DNA of 7,837 nucleotides from Bacillota bacterium (GCA_023442495.1 JAEZZB010000003.1:1-7837); one strand, 5' to 3'. Positions 1 through 6,426 are shown, counted from the first letter of the stretch. Notes: generated from the letters alone by a model not told the origin. Made by a program: numbers and translations.

Positions 1-474
1 TAAAGCATAGCCATAACAATTCATATTTGAATTGTTTGGTGATACTGCATAATTATACTTTCCTTCAGATAAGTAAGATACTCCAGAAGAATAAATGTTA
101 AAATAACCTTCTAGATTTTGTAAATCATATTGATTAAATAAATATGACCTTCTTGAATCACTAAATACGATATTATATATTTCTGGATTGTTAATATAAA
201 ATCCTTCTTTACCAGATCTAAAATTTTCAATTTCTTCTATACTTAATCCTGTTATTTTAGATCTTAATTTATTTGCTTCTGTTGTATTTTGCTTGGAAGG
301 AACTATATTTAATAATTTTACAATATCTGGATTTATCTTTTCAAGAAACATAGAATCTGTATTACTCTCATTGTATAAATTAATATTTGTTGCTATAACT
401 TCATTAGAAAAAGTTAATAATATTAAAGTTATAATTCCTATACTATAAGACAGTATTTTTTTTAGTTTTTGCAT
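1..474 (-). CDS. Secreted protein of unknown function, C-terminus beyond window edge
   Basis: This open frame has no stop across 158 codons and runs off the left edge, so only the N-terminal part is visible. It starts at ATG with an AAAGGAGG ribosome binding site five bases upstream. The first ~28 residues look like a Sec signal peptide: MQKLKK charged start, a hydrophobic core (ILSYSIGIITLILL) and a V-I-A cleavage site before T29. No lipobox cysteine is present, so it is probably released or wall-associated rather than a lipoprotein. Residues 30-150 are polar, rich in Asn, Ser and Tyr, and I recognise no domain in them. The last visible residues, N152-C-Y-G-Y-A-L158, resemble the nucleophile motif of secreted cysteine hydrolases (papain/CHAP-like folds), which would make the preceding region a propeptide or accessory domain. 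That is a guess from seven residues; the matching His/Asp would lie outside the window. It has its own promoter and is separated from the mevalonate operon by a hairpin. Confidence 0.8.
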   Translation of the reverse strand, partial: MQKLKKILSYSIGIITLILLTFSNEVIATNINLYNESNTDSMFLEKINPDIVKLLNIVPSKQNTTEANKLRSKITGLSIEEIENFRSGKEGFYINNPEIYNIVFSDSRRSYLFNQYDLQNLEGYFNIYSSGVSYLSEGKYNYAVSPNNSNMNCYGYAL

Positions 475-494
475 ATAAACCTCCTTTTGTTTTT

Positions 495-523
495 AATATA
501 ACATATTAATTACAAATAATCAA
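495..523 (-). promoter_or_regulatory. Probable sigma-A promoter of the secreted-protein gene
   Basis: On the minus strand TTGATT (518-523) is followed after exactly 17 bases by TATATT (495-500), and a TG one base before the -10 gives an extended -10 form. It lies about 20 bases upstream of the AAAGGAGG ribosome binding site, so the leader would be short. The region is very AT-rich, so other hexamers could also serve. This is a prediction from spacing and consensus only. Confidence 0.5.
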
Positions 524-629
524 TATTTTTTATATTAATAAATTTATACAAGATTTAAAATATCCACTATCTTATTATTATTCTTATATTTATTACTCCT
601 CTAACATACAACTTAGATATAAATTAATA

Positions 630-667
630 AATCCTACCCAAATATTTTCTAATATTTTGATAGGATT
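630..667 (-). terminator. Two-part hairpin, candidate terminator of the mevalonate operon
   Basis: An outer 7-bp stem, AATCCTA (630-636) with TAGGATT (661-667), encloses an inner 7-bp stem, AAATATT (640-646) with AATATTT (651-657), capped by TTCT. A 3x3 internal loop with one possible C-G pair separates them. It sits 12 bases after the fni stop codon. On the minus strand the structure is followed by a loosely T-rich tail (TATTAATTTAT) rather than a clean U-run. The position and structure suit an intrinsic terminator, but the stems are AT-rich and termination may be leaky. Confidence 0.5.
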
Positions 668-679
668 ATTATGCACTAT

Positions 680-1729
680 TTAATTTCTATTTGCCAGAGC
701 TTGAATATCTATATTTCTAATTCTTGCAAATTCATTCAACTTTCCTCTTATGAGTATATCTTTTTCTTGTAATTCACTTATACTATTAGCACCAATTAAT
801 GCCATAATAGATTTTATTTGATATTTCCAATTATTTACAGTATCTATCACATTTTCAATATCTATATCATCATTTACTAACATTATAAATTTACCAGCCA
901 TAGAAGTTGATTTAGCGCCTAATCCAAGAGTTTTTACTATATCATAAGCATTTCTAATTCCACCTGATGAAATTATTTCTGTGTTTGATACAAAATCTTG
1001 AGCTTCTAATAAAGATTCCGCTGTACTTAATCCATAATTTTCTAAAAACGCTAATGAATCTTTCTTTCTTCTTGAATTTTCAATTTGTGCAAAATTGGTT
1101 CCACCTTTACCAGAAATATCAATTGTATTTGCTCCAATAGATGTTAATAACTTTATCGTATCTCTAGACATTCCAAATCCAACTTCTTTTACTATTACAG
1201 GAACTCCTATATTAGAAATAATAGTTTCAATGTTTTTTATCCATTTAGTAAAATCTCTTTCTCCTTCTGGCATTATTATTTCTTGAGCAGGATTTATATG
1301 AATTTGTAAACCATCTGCATCTATTAAATGAATAGCTTTTTTGGCATCTTCTAACGTCTTATCTGCACCTAAATTTGCAAGTATAATACCATTTGGGTTT
1401 TCTTTTCTAACTATCTTGAAAGTATCTTCTATCTCTTTATGTCTTAATGCTACTGAAATTGATCCTACTCCCATTAAGGTATTTGTTTCTCTTGCAAGTA
1501 TAGCAAGCTTTTGATTAAACTCTTTTGTTAGTTTCGTACCACCTGTCATACCATTTATATAAAATGGATGATTAAGTTTGAAACCTGCTATAGATGTAGA
1601 AATATCAATATTATCGACATTAGTATTAGATAATGAATTATGAATATAATCTATTAAATCGAAGTCACTTTCTTTAGTTTCATCATGAAATGAAATTGCA
1701 AGTCTTAAGTGTTCATCTTTTCTTTCCAT
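680..1729 (-). CDS. fni: Isopentenyl-diphosphate delta-isomerase, type 2 (FMN-dependent)
   Basis: This cytoplasmic flavoenzyme interconverts isopentenyl diphosphate and dimethylallyl diphosphate, the last step of the lower mevalonate route. It needs FMN, NAD(P)H and Mg2+. The 349-residue length is typical. Family signatures visible in order are the N-terminal R3-K-D-E-H motif (residues 3-7), the FMN-binding M61-T-G-G, the H144-I-N-P-A-Q-E150 motif carrying the catalytic Gln and metal-binding Glu, K181-E-V-G-F-G, the G207-K-G-G-T loop, and the phosphate-binding S254-S-G-G-I-R plus A272-K-S-T-S-M-A-G region of the TIM barrel. The type 1 (Nudix) isomerase is unrelated, so the assignment to type 2 is firm. 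Its ATG overlaps the stop of the phosphomevalonate kinase gene by one base (TAATG), and its GAGGAG ribosome binding site lies inside the last codons of that gene, suggesting translational coupling. It is the last gene of the operon. Confidence 0.96.
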   Translation of the reverse strand: MERKDEHLRLAISFHDETKESDFDLIDYIHNSLSNTNVDNIDISTSIAGFKLNHPFYINGMTGGTKLTKEFNQKLAILARETNTLMGVGSISVALRHKEIEDTFKIVRKENPNGIILANLGADKTLEDAKKAIHLIDADGLQIHINPAQEIIMPEGERDFTKWIKNIETIISNIGVPVIVKEVGFGMSRDTIKLLTSIGANTIDISGKGGTNFAQIENSRRKKDSLAFLENYGLSTAESLLEAQDFVSNTEIISSGGIRNAYDIVKTLGLGAKSTSMAGKFIMLVNDDIDIENVIDTVNNWKYQIKSIMALIGANSISELQEKDILIRGKLNEFARIRNIDIQALANRN

Positions 1730-2793
1730 TATTTCTCCTCATAAATGTCTAAATTTAGTCTTCTAATATCTTTACTTTTCCATTCCTCTTCAAGCAATTT
1801 AGTATCAAAATTATCTATTGATATTGCAATACCACAATCTCCTCCACCTGCTCCTGAGGTTTTAGATGCTAAATTAAAATTTTTGGATATTTCAATTAAA
1901 TTTTTTAGGCTTTCTTTTTCAATTTCAATTCCATATTTTTTTGAATATTTTAATAAAAGCTTACGATTTTTTTCGATATCTTCTTTCAAAAATTCAAAAT
2001 TTGACAATGTATATGAATTTACAAAATCATCAACACATTTATCACTTTCAGCTAAAAAACTATTTATAAAATTGTCATTACAAGTAATTCTCTTCATTGA
2101 TTGGCTTACTAAATTATCACTTGATGCTGGAGATTTTGTCCATCCTACAAGGAATTTGAATAATTTATTTTGCTTTATTTTTTCAATTGACAAAGTATTC
2201 CAATTTGATTTGACTGTCTTTAATACACCATTTTGCTCATAGAATTTTTTAATCAATTCTCTATTAAATGATGTATATTTTATTATTCCTGTATAGCATA
2301 CTGTTGCGATATCACCGAAAGAGCTATTAATTATTAATCTCATACTTGCAAGAGTTGCTAGTTTAAATACTTCAATATTGCTATATTCATATTTATAAAA
2401 TTGTAAAATAGCTTTTGTAACTGCTACAACTACAGATGCACTAGAGCCTAGTCCATATTTTAATCCATCTTCTGATTCTAATTCACTTGAAACTTCTATA
2501 TCATAATATTTTGGATCTATACCATTGGCTTTTATGAATTCATCACATATATTCATCGCTTGAATTATATATTCAAATCTATCATCTCTTTGTTCAACTA
2601 TTATTTCATCATCTCTTCTAGACCATACTAATTTAATATTAGAATATGACTTAATTGAACCTCTATGTGATGATTCTTTTAATTTTACTGTAATAAACTT
2701 GTCAATAGCCATTATTACTGATTTGTGACCAGGTATAACTACCGAATATTCTCCTGCAATATATAATTTACCAGGCACTTTTACTTCAATCAT
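1729..2793 (-). CDS. mvaK2: Phosphomevalonate kinase (GHMP family)
   Basis: The enzyme phosphorylates 5-phosphomevalonate to 5-diphosphomevalonate with ATP in the cytoplasm. At 354 residues it fits bacterial phosphomevalonate kinases. The three GHMP kinase motifs are all present: motif 1, V6-P-G-K-L-Y-I-A-G-E-Y-S-V; motif 2, the ATP-binding G114-L-G-S-S-A-S120; and motif 3, S313-G-A-G-G-G-D-C320. G217-W-T-K-S-P-A-S-S and N156-S-S-F-G-D-I-A-T are further stretches typical of phosphomevalonate kinases and separate it from mevalonate kinase. The start overlaps the mvaD stop by four bases (ATGA), with GAGGAAA seven to eight bases upstream as ribosome binding site. That ATGA also shows that TGA is a real stop codon in this organism. 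Nothing looks truncated or degenerate. Confidence 0.95.
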   Translation of the reverse strand: MIEVKVPGKLYIAGEYSVVIPGHKSVIMAIDKFITVKLKESSHRGSIKSYSNIKLVWSRRDDEIIVEQRDDRFEYIIQAMNICDEFIKANGIDPKYYDIEVSSELESEDGLKYGLGSSASVVVAVTKAILQFYKYEYSNIEVFKLATLASMRLIINSSFGDIATVCYTGIIKYTSFNRELIKKFYEQNGVLKTVKSNWNTLSIEKIKQNKLFKFLVGWTKSPASSDNLVSQSMKRITCNDNFINSFLAESDKCVDDFVNSYTLSNFEFLKEDIEKNRKLLLKYSKKYGIEIEKESLKNLIEISKNFNLASKTSGAGGGDCGIAISIDNFDTKLLEEEWKSKDIRRLNLDIYEEK

Positions 2794-3755
2794 ACTATTT
2801 CCTCAACTATAGCATCATTTCCAATATTAGAAATGATAATATTTTCAAATTCTTTCAATTGTTCAACTATTTTATTTATTTCAGACTTCTTGACTATCAA
2901 TTTTACATTTGGGCCTGCATCCATTGTATAATAGACACTAAAACCCATTTTTCTTAATTCATTTACTTTATTAATAGCTTTTATGCTTTCTTCCTTAAAA
3001 TATAATATAGGTGGGTTTGCTCCCAACATAGTTGCGTGCATTTTCATTGCATTGTGTTCAGCAATTTTGCCTATGCTATCAAAATCTCTATCTTTTATCG
3101 CTTTTTTCATATTTTTAATATCTTTCTTTGCACTTTCAACGAAAGATGGATATAAAGGCGAAGTTTCTACTGTTTGCTTCATTGCTAATCTTGAAGAAAT
3201 TTCTTTCTTTTCTTCATTTAATACTGAAATTATCATAGCAATATCAAAATTTCCATCATCTATTTTTTCTGCATATGAAGTATCATGGTCATTTCCTTTA
3301 TACCATTCGACAAAACCTCCATATATACTTCTTGAAGCTGAACCCGAACCTAGACGTGCAAGTTTTGTTAAATTTTTTTTATCATAATTAAGTTCAAAAA
3401 GTGAATTTAATGCACAAGAAAGCGCCGCAAATCCTGAAGCGGATGATGCTAGACCTGCAGCAGTTGGTACATAATTGAAACTATGAATTTCTACTCTTTT
3501 ATCTGATGATGCAAGATTTCTAAATATATCAATATATTTAGAAATCTTTGCTGTTTCTTTATAATCTTGTAATTCATTATCTAAAAAGAATAAATCTTTA
3601 TCATTATCTATGAAATTTACTATTGTTTCTGTATAAAGATTATCTAGAGTCATCGATAATGAATTATTATTAGGGATTATTAAATCTTCATTTACTTTTC
3701 CCCAATATTTAATTAATGCAATGTTTGCATTTGCCTTCGCCTTATATTTTTTCAT
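2790..3755 (-). CDS. mvaD: Diphosphomevalonate decarboxylase
   Basis: The enzyme carries out ATP-dependent decarboxylation of mevalonate 5-diphosphate to isopentenyl diphosphate, the committed IPP-forming step. The 321 residues match the bacterial family. Signatures are the N-terminal A9-N-A-N-I-A-L-I-K-Y-W-G-K segment with the conserved active-site Lys, N30-N-S-L-S-M-T-L, the ATP-binding P97-T-A-A-G-L-A-S-S-A-S-G108, G136-S-G-S-A-S-R-S with the substrate-binding Arg142, and T277-M-D-A-G-P-N283 with the catalytic Asp279. All expected catalytic residues are present. It lies twelve bases after mevalonate kinase, with an AGGGG ribosome binding site, and overlaps the next kinase by four bases. 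The enzyme acts two steps after its upstream neighbour and one step after its downstream neighbour, so gene order does not follow reaction order; this is common in Gram-positive clusters. Confidence 0.96.
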   Translation of the reverse strand: MKKYKAKANANIALIKYWGKVNEDLIIPNNNSLSMTLDNLYTETIVNFIDNDKDLFFLDNELQDYKETAKISKYIDIFRNLASSDKRVEIHSFNYVPTAAGLASSASGFAALSCALNSLFELNYDKKNLTKLARLGSGSASRSIYGGFVEWYKGNDHDTSYAEKIDDGNFDIAMIISVLNEEKKEISSRLAMKQTVETSPLYPSFVESAKKDIKNMKKAIKDRDFDSIGKIAEHNAMKMHATMLGANPPILYFKEESIKAINKVNELRKMGFSVYYTMDAGPNVKLIVKKSEINKIVEQLKEFENIIISNIGNDAIVEEIV

Positions 3756-3767
3756 ATTACCCCTATA

Positions 3768-4679
3768 TTATATTTTTGATATCCAAACTTCTTTTTCTAA
3801 TTGTTCAAATCTTTCTTTGATATTATTAGCAATTTCTAATGTTGAACATAGTGCAATCATACAACCACCACGTCCACCACCTGTAAGTTTAGCACCAAGA
3901 GCTTTATTTGCAGTAGCTATATTCACCATTTCATCGAGCTCAGCACTTGAAACTTCAAGTCTTTGAAGATTTTCATGAGCTTTATTCATAATATTTCCGA
4001 GTCTTTGTAAATCTCTATTTTCTATATATTTTCTTGCTTCATCTGAAAGAATTGATAAATTTTCTATATATTCCATATATTTAGAATCTTTATCTAGTAA
4101 ATTCTTAACGTCTGATACCGCTTCTTTTGTCTTTCCTTTTATACCTGTATCACCAATTACTAAATATGCATTAAGATTAATTGGAAAAGTCTCTATTTTC
4201 TTATCTCTAATAAAATATACTGACTTATTATTCATTATAACATTGATATCTATTCCGCTTGGATTTCCATGAATTATTTTTTCAGAAATATTTGCCCATT
4301 CTAGAATATCTTCTTCACTATGTCTGATATCAAAATAATTGAATAATGAACGTGCAACTGCAACTGATGATGCTGCAGATGACCCCATTCCTCTTTCATT
4401 TGGAATATTAGATTCTATAATAATTTTAATTTTTTTTTCTATATTATATTCATAAAGAAATTTTTCAATTAAAGTTTTAATCCCTAATAAATCTTCTGAA
4501 GTTTCACTTAGTTCTCCTTCAAAAAATTTGCATTGTATATGATTTTTATCATTTTCTTTAATATAAACATCTAAAGATACTGATTTTAGAGGAATTGCGA
4601 TGGCTGGTTTACCATACACAACGCTATGTTCCCCTATTAAAATTATCTTTCCATGTGATCTTGCAAGCGAATTTTTCAT
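3768..4679 (-). CDS. mvaK1: Mevalonate kinase (GHMP family)
   Basis: This cytoplasmic enzyme phosphorylates mevalonate at the 5-hydroxyl using ATP, the entry step of the lower pathway. At 303 residues it is the usual size for bacterial mevalonate kinases. Motif 1 is G10-K-I-I-L-I-G-E-H-S-V-V-Y-G, including the conserved Lys11. Motif 2 is P93-N-E-R-G-M-G-S-S-A-A, the ATP-binding loop. G138-N-P-S-G-I-D-I-N carries the catalytic base Asp144, and motif 3 is K264-L-T-G-G-G-R-G-G-C. The H-G-N-P-S-G-I-D stretch and the R-G-G-C ending are characteristic of mevalonate kinase within the superfamily. The ATG follows the permease stop codon by a single base, and its weak ribosome binding site (GTAGGT) is made from the last two permease codons, so its translation is probably coupled to the permease. 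In many organisms this enzyme is feedback-inhibited by prenyl diphosphates; that is family knowledge, not seen here. Confidence 0.96.
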   Translation of the reverse strand: MKNSLARSHGKIILIGEHSVVYGKPAIAIPLKSVSLDVYIKENDKNHIQCKFFEGELSETSEDLLGIKTLIEKFLYEYNIEKKIKIIIESNIPNERGMGSSAASSVAVARSLFNYFDIRHSEEDILEWANISEKIIHGNPSGIDINVIMNNKSVYFIRDKKIETFPINLNAYLVIGDTGIKGKTKEAVSDVKNLLDKDSKYMEYIENLSILSDEARKYIENRDLQRLGNIMNKAHENLQRLEVSSAELDEMVNIATANKALGAKLTGGGRGGCMIALCSTLEIANNIKERFEQLEKEVWISKI

Positions 4680-4680
4680 A

Positions 4681-6027
4681 TTAACCTACCAATTGTGTTA
4701 TTATCCAAGGTGCTGCGTATAAAGCCATGAATTGAACTCCATAATTCACTCCTTGTCTATTCAAAAATCCACTTACAATACTTATTAATAATACACCAAA
4801 TATATTTACTATACCAGCATCCATATAAGATAAAAGTATAATAAATGCAATAAACAAACCTAAAATAGCTTCATGTGGTATCTTCTTTAATACAAAATTA
4901 GAAATTGTTGATGCGTATTTATTTGTAAGTATATAAGATATCGTTACCGCAATAACTGCTGCCATAATTACTGGTAAAAGCATTTCCTTGAATGACAATA
5001 TATGATGTATATTGTGTTGTGTGCTAAATATGGGTTCTGCATCAAACAATGCAATGCCAGGTCCAATTGATACTGGAGATAGTGGAATTCCTAGTGCAAT
5101 TATAGGAATCAATATACCTGAAATATATGTAGCTTGTATCATTGCAGACATTACAGTTATTGTTAAAAAAGACTCTTCAGTTTTACCTTTTTTGCTCTTA
5201 CCCATTATTTCACCAAATAAAATTGTAAGTCCTACTGGTGAAAGTACAAAAAGAAAATTTGAAAGAAAACTTGATAAAGCAGCTCTTCCCATTTCTTCTT
5301 TTGTTGCAATCTTAAATGGATTTAATTTTTTTGTATCCATATTTGGAATAGTAATTTCTTTATCTTTATCGGTTGCTAATTTTACTCTATTAGATTTGCT
5401 AAATAATTCTATCAAATTTATCATTAATGGTCCAATTGTAATTGCTAAGAAAAATGATACTGTAATATTCTTAGTTTCTGGTACAAGACCTATTCCCCAA
5501 TACAAATGTCTAAGAGACATAAATAACATTGATAGCGGAATTATACTTAGTAATGATAATATTTTCGCCTTACTTAGTAATGATAAAAATATTGCTCCAC
5601 CTACAAATAGTAATGAAGAATATTGTTTTAATAATTCTCCATATGGCGCAATTAAACTTGCAAGTATCAAAGATGTAGGAAGTGCTATAACTACTCCAAT
5701 CAATGATCCTACTGCCATTTTCTTTATAACTACTGCTGATAATCCTCTATCTTTCAAATATAGACTATGCTCCATCATGGGAGTTGCCATAACTCCTCCT
5801 GGAAGTCCCACAAGAGATGTCGGAATAGCATTTGTAACCGATAAAGTTATAATTGCAGCTATGAAAAATGCTAAAATTACTCTTGGATCAACTCCAGTTA
5901 AAACAAGTGCTAATGTAATTGGAACTAAAACTGAAGTTTCATCCGTTCCAGGTATAAATCCGATAAGAGTATAAATAATTACTCCAGCTAATATAGCTAA
6001 TGACATTTGAATCATAATAGTTCCCAT
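4681..6027 (-). CDS. TctA-family (tripartite tricarboxylate transporter type) permease
   Basis: A 448-residue polytopic inner-membrane protein with roughly ten to twelve hydrophobic segments. The two-repeat TctA plan is visible. The first half has Y19-T-L-I-G-F-I-P-G-T-D-E-T-S followed by S71-L-V-G-L-P-G-G-V-M-A-T. A hydrophilic loop lies near residues 210-250 (N-R-V-K-L...T-K-E-E-M). The second half has A311-L-G-I-P-L-S-P-V-S-I-G-P-G. Known relatives are the large subunits of secondary transporters for citrate, tartrate and other carboxylates, and normally work with a four-helix TctB and a binding protein TctC. No TctC is encoded nearby; the only companion is the 73-residue protein just upstream. 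The protein is somewhat shorter than the ~500 residues usual in proteobacteria. The start shares a TAATG overlap with the upstream gene, with GTAGGT as ribosome binding site. The substrate cannot be read from sequence; its position next to mevalonate kinase makes mevalonate or a related hydroxy acid the attractive guess. Confidence 0.85.
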   Translation of the reverse strand: MGTIMIQMSLAILAGVIIYTLIGFIPGTDETSVLVPITLALVLTGVDPRVILAFFIAAIITLSVTNAIPTSLVGLPGGVMATPMMEHSLYLKDRGLSAVVIKKMAVGSLIGVVIALPTSLILASLIAPYGELLKQYSSLLFVGGAIFLSLLSKAKILSLLSIIPLSMLFMSLRHLYWGIGLVPETKNITVSFFLAITIGPLMINLIELFSKSNRVKLATDKDKEITIPNMDTKKLNPFKIATKEEMGRAALSSFLSNFLFVLSPVGLTILFGEIMGKSKKGKTEESFLTITVMSAMIQATYISGILIPIIALGIPLSPVSIGPGIALFDAEPIFSTQHNIHHILSFKEMLLPVIMAAVIAVTISYILTNKYASTISNFVLKKIPHEAILGLFIAFIILLSYMDAGIVNIFGVLLISIVSGFLNRQGVNYGVQFMALYAAPWIITQLVG

Positions 6028-6248
6028 TATTTACCTACCTTTACATTTCTCTTCGGTTTAAATAATATAGATGTAATTACAAAACCTATTACAGCTCCTA
6101 ATAATCCCATAAATAATTGCATTGAAGTATTATCTTTCTCTGCTAGAAAAAACATTCCCATTGTCGAAACTACACTTATAAAAATACTAATAATCAAATC
6201 TTTTAAGGAAACTACGTCTCCCCATAAAACTACTTTATCCTTTTTCAT
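6027..6248 (-). CDS. Small two-helix membrane protein, possible mini-TctB partner of the permease
   Basis: A 73-residue protein that I do not recognise as a named family. A charged N-terminus (MKKDK) leads to two predicted membrane helices, about residues 18-36 (LIISIFISVVSTMGMFFLA) and 43-63 (MQLFMGLLGAVIGFVITSIL). These are joined by a short polar E-K-D-N-T-S loop and followed by a basic tail (KPKRNVKVGK). By the positive-inside rule both ends should face the cytoplasm. I chose the ATG at 6246-6248 rather than the in-frame GTG two codons upstream, because that GTG is part of the ribosome binding site. It is the first gene of the operon and overlaps the permease by one base, so the two products are probably made together. 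TctB, the usual small subunit, has about four helices and 140-150 residues; this could be a half-size equivalent, but sequence homology is not evident by eye. Confidence 0.8.
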   Translation of the reverse strand: MKKDKVVLWGDVVSLKDLIISIFISVVSTMGMFFLAEKDNTSMQLFMGLLGAVIGFVITSILFKPKRNVKVGK

Positions 6249-6250
6249 AT

Positions 6251-6257
6251 TCACCTC
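6251..6257 (-). promoter_or_regulatory. Ribosome binding site that sets the start of the 73-residue gene
   Basis: The minus-strand sequence GAGGTGA matches the anti-Shine-Dalgarno region over seven bases and sits directly before AT-ATG, with the GAGG core five bases from the ATG at 6248. The upstream in-frame GTG (6252-6254) lies within this site and has no ribosome binding site of its own, so a 75-residue version starting there is unlikely. Confidence 0.75.
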
Positions 6258-6265
6258 ATAACAAA

Positions 6266-6281
6266 ATATACTAATATACTA
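6266..6281. repeat. Perfect tandem duplication of an 8-base unit in the operon promoter
   Basis: ATATACTA occurs twice in direct succession (6266-6273 and 6274-6281). On the minus strand this gives two overlapping sets of -10-like hexamers (TAGTAT and TATATT), eight bases apart, just upstream of the operon's first gene. It may simply be a slippage product in AT-rich DNA. Confidence 0.8.
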
Positions 6282-6304
6282 TCATTTTACTTATTGTTTT
6301 ACAA
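6276..6304 (-). promoter_or_regulatory. Candidate promoter of the permease-mevalonate operon
   Basis: On the minus strand TTGTAA (6299-6304) is spaced 17 bases from TAGTAT (6276-6281), with a TG one base upstream of the -10 making an extended form. Transcription would start around 6268, giving a leader of about 20 bases with no room for a riboswitch. A second -10-like TATATT, created by the tandem octamer, is an alternative. The -35 box overlaps the inverted repeat at 6291-6307, a classical operator position. Confidence 0.45.
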
Positions 6305-6307
6305 TAA
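6291..6307. promoter_or_regulatory. Perfect inverted repeat between divergent promoters, candidate operator
   Basis: TTATTGT (6291-6297), three T, then ACAATAA (6301-6307) form a perfect 7-bp dyad of 17 bases. It overlaps the proposed -35 of the leftward operon and lies about 75 bases upstream of the asnA -10. The related palindrome ACAATTGT occurs at 6374-6381 and touches the asnA extended -10, so both promoters carry ATTGT/ACAAT half-sites. No regulator gene is present in the window. AT-rich dyads arise easily by chance. Confidence 0.35.
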
Positions 6308-6380
6308 AAATTTGTGTTATTTTAATAAATTTTTAATTTTTTAATATATTTCGTTTAAAAATTTCTATTAATTACAATTG

Positions 6381-6389
6381 TGGTATAAT
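6381..6389 (+). promoter_or_regulatory. Extended -10 promoter of asnA
   Basis: The plus strand reads TGGTATAAT, a perfect TATAAT (6384-6389) with the TGn extension, 37 bases before the asnA start codon. The -35 region is poor (TTTCTA at 6362-6367 with 16-base spacing), as is common for extended -10 promoters. The resulting leader of about 30 bases is too short for a T-box, so no tRNA-Asn riboswitch control is present here. Confidence 0.65.
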
Positions 6390-6426
6390 TTTTTATATAC
6401 ATTCAATAATATTCAATGGAGCAATT

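Larger units (their letters stand above)
680..6248 (-). other. Six-gene operon: small membrane protein, TctA permease and lower mevalonate pathway
   Basis: Six genes on the minus strand follow each other with junctions of 1-base overlap (TAATG), 1-base gap, 12-base gap, 4-base overlap (ATGA) and 1-base overlap (TAATG). There is no room for internal promoters or terminators between them, so one transcript from the 6276-6304 region is expected to cover all of them and end at the hairpin at 630-667. The kinase-decarboxylase-kinase-isomerase gene order matches the mevalonate clusters of Gram-positive cocci. The two membrane genes at the front are the non-standard addition. Confidence 0.85.

Noticed and set aside
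485..629. Additional small gene between the secreted-protein gene and the operon terminator
   Set aside because: I saw no convincing start codon with a ribosome binding site; the stretch is explained by the promoter and leader of the secreted-protein gene.
1745..2242. Plus-strand open frame opposite phosphomevalonate kinase
   Set aside because: Its Ser/Phe/Leu-rich composition is that of the complement of an AT-rich kinase gene, and the kinase motifs on the minus strand are unambiguous. The same reasoning removes the plus-strand frames at 1095-1286, 2983-3387, 3721-3966 and 6007-6261.
5012..5974. Long 320-codon open frame on the plus strand opposite the permease gene
   Set aside because: It lies fully antisense to a convincing TctA-family gene, has no good ribosome binding site and no recognisable domain. 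Few stops are expected opposite this codon usage.
6390..6426. T-box or other riboswitch in front of asnA
   Set aside because: The predicted leader is only about 30 bases and has no stem structure or T-box sequence.
6249..6426. Small RNA or CRISPR-like structure in the divergent intergenic region
   Set aside because: The region is short and very AT-rich. It shows only promoter elements, one dyad and one tandem octamer, with no regularly spaced repeats.
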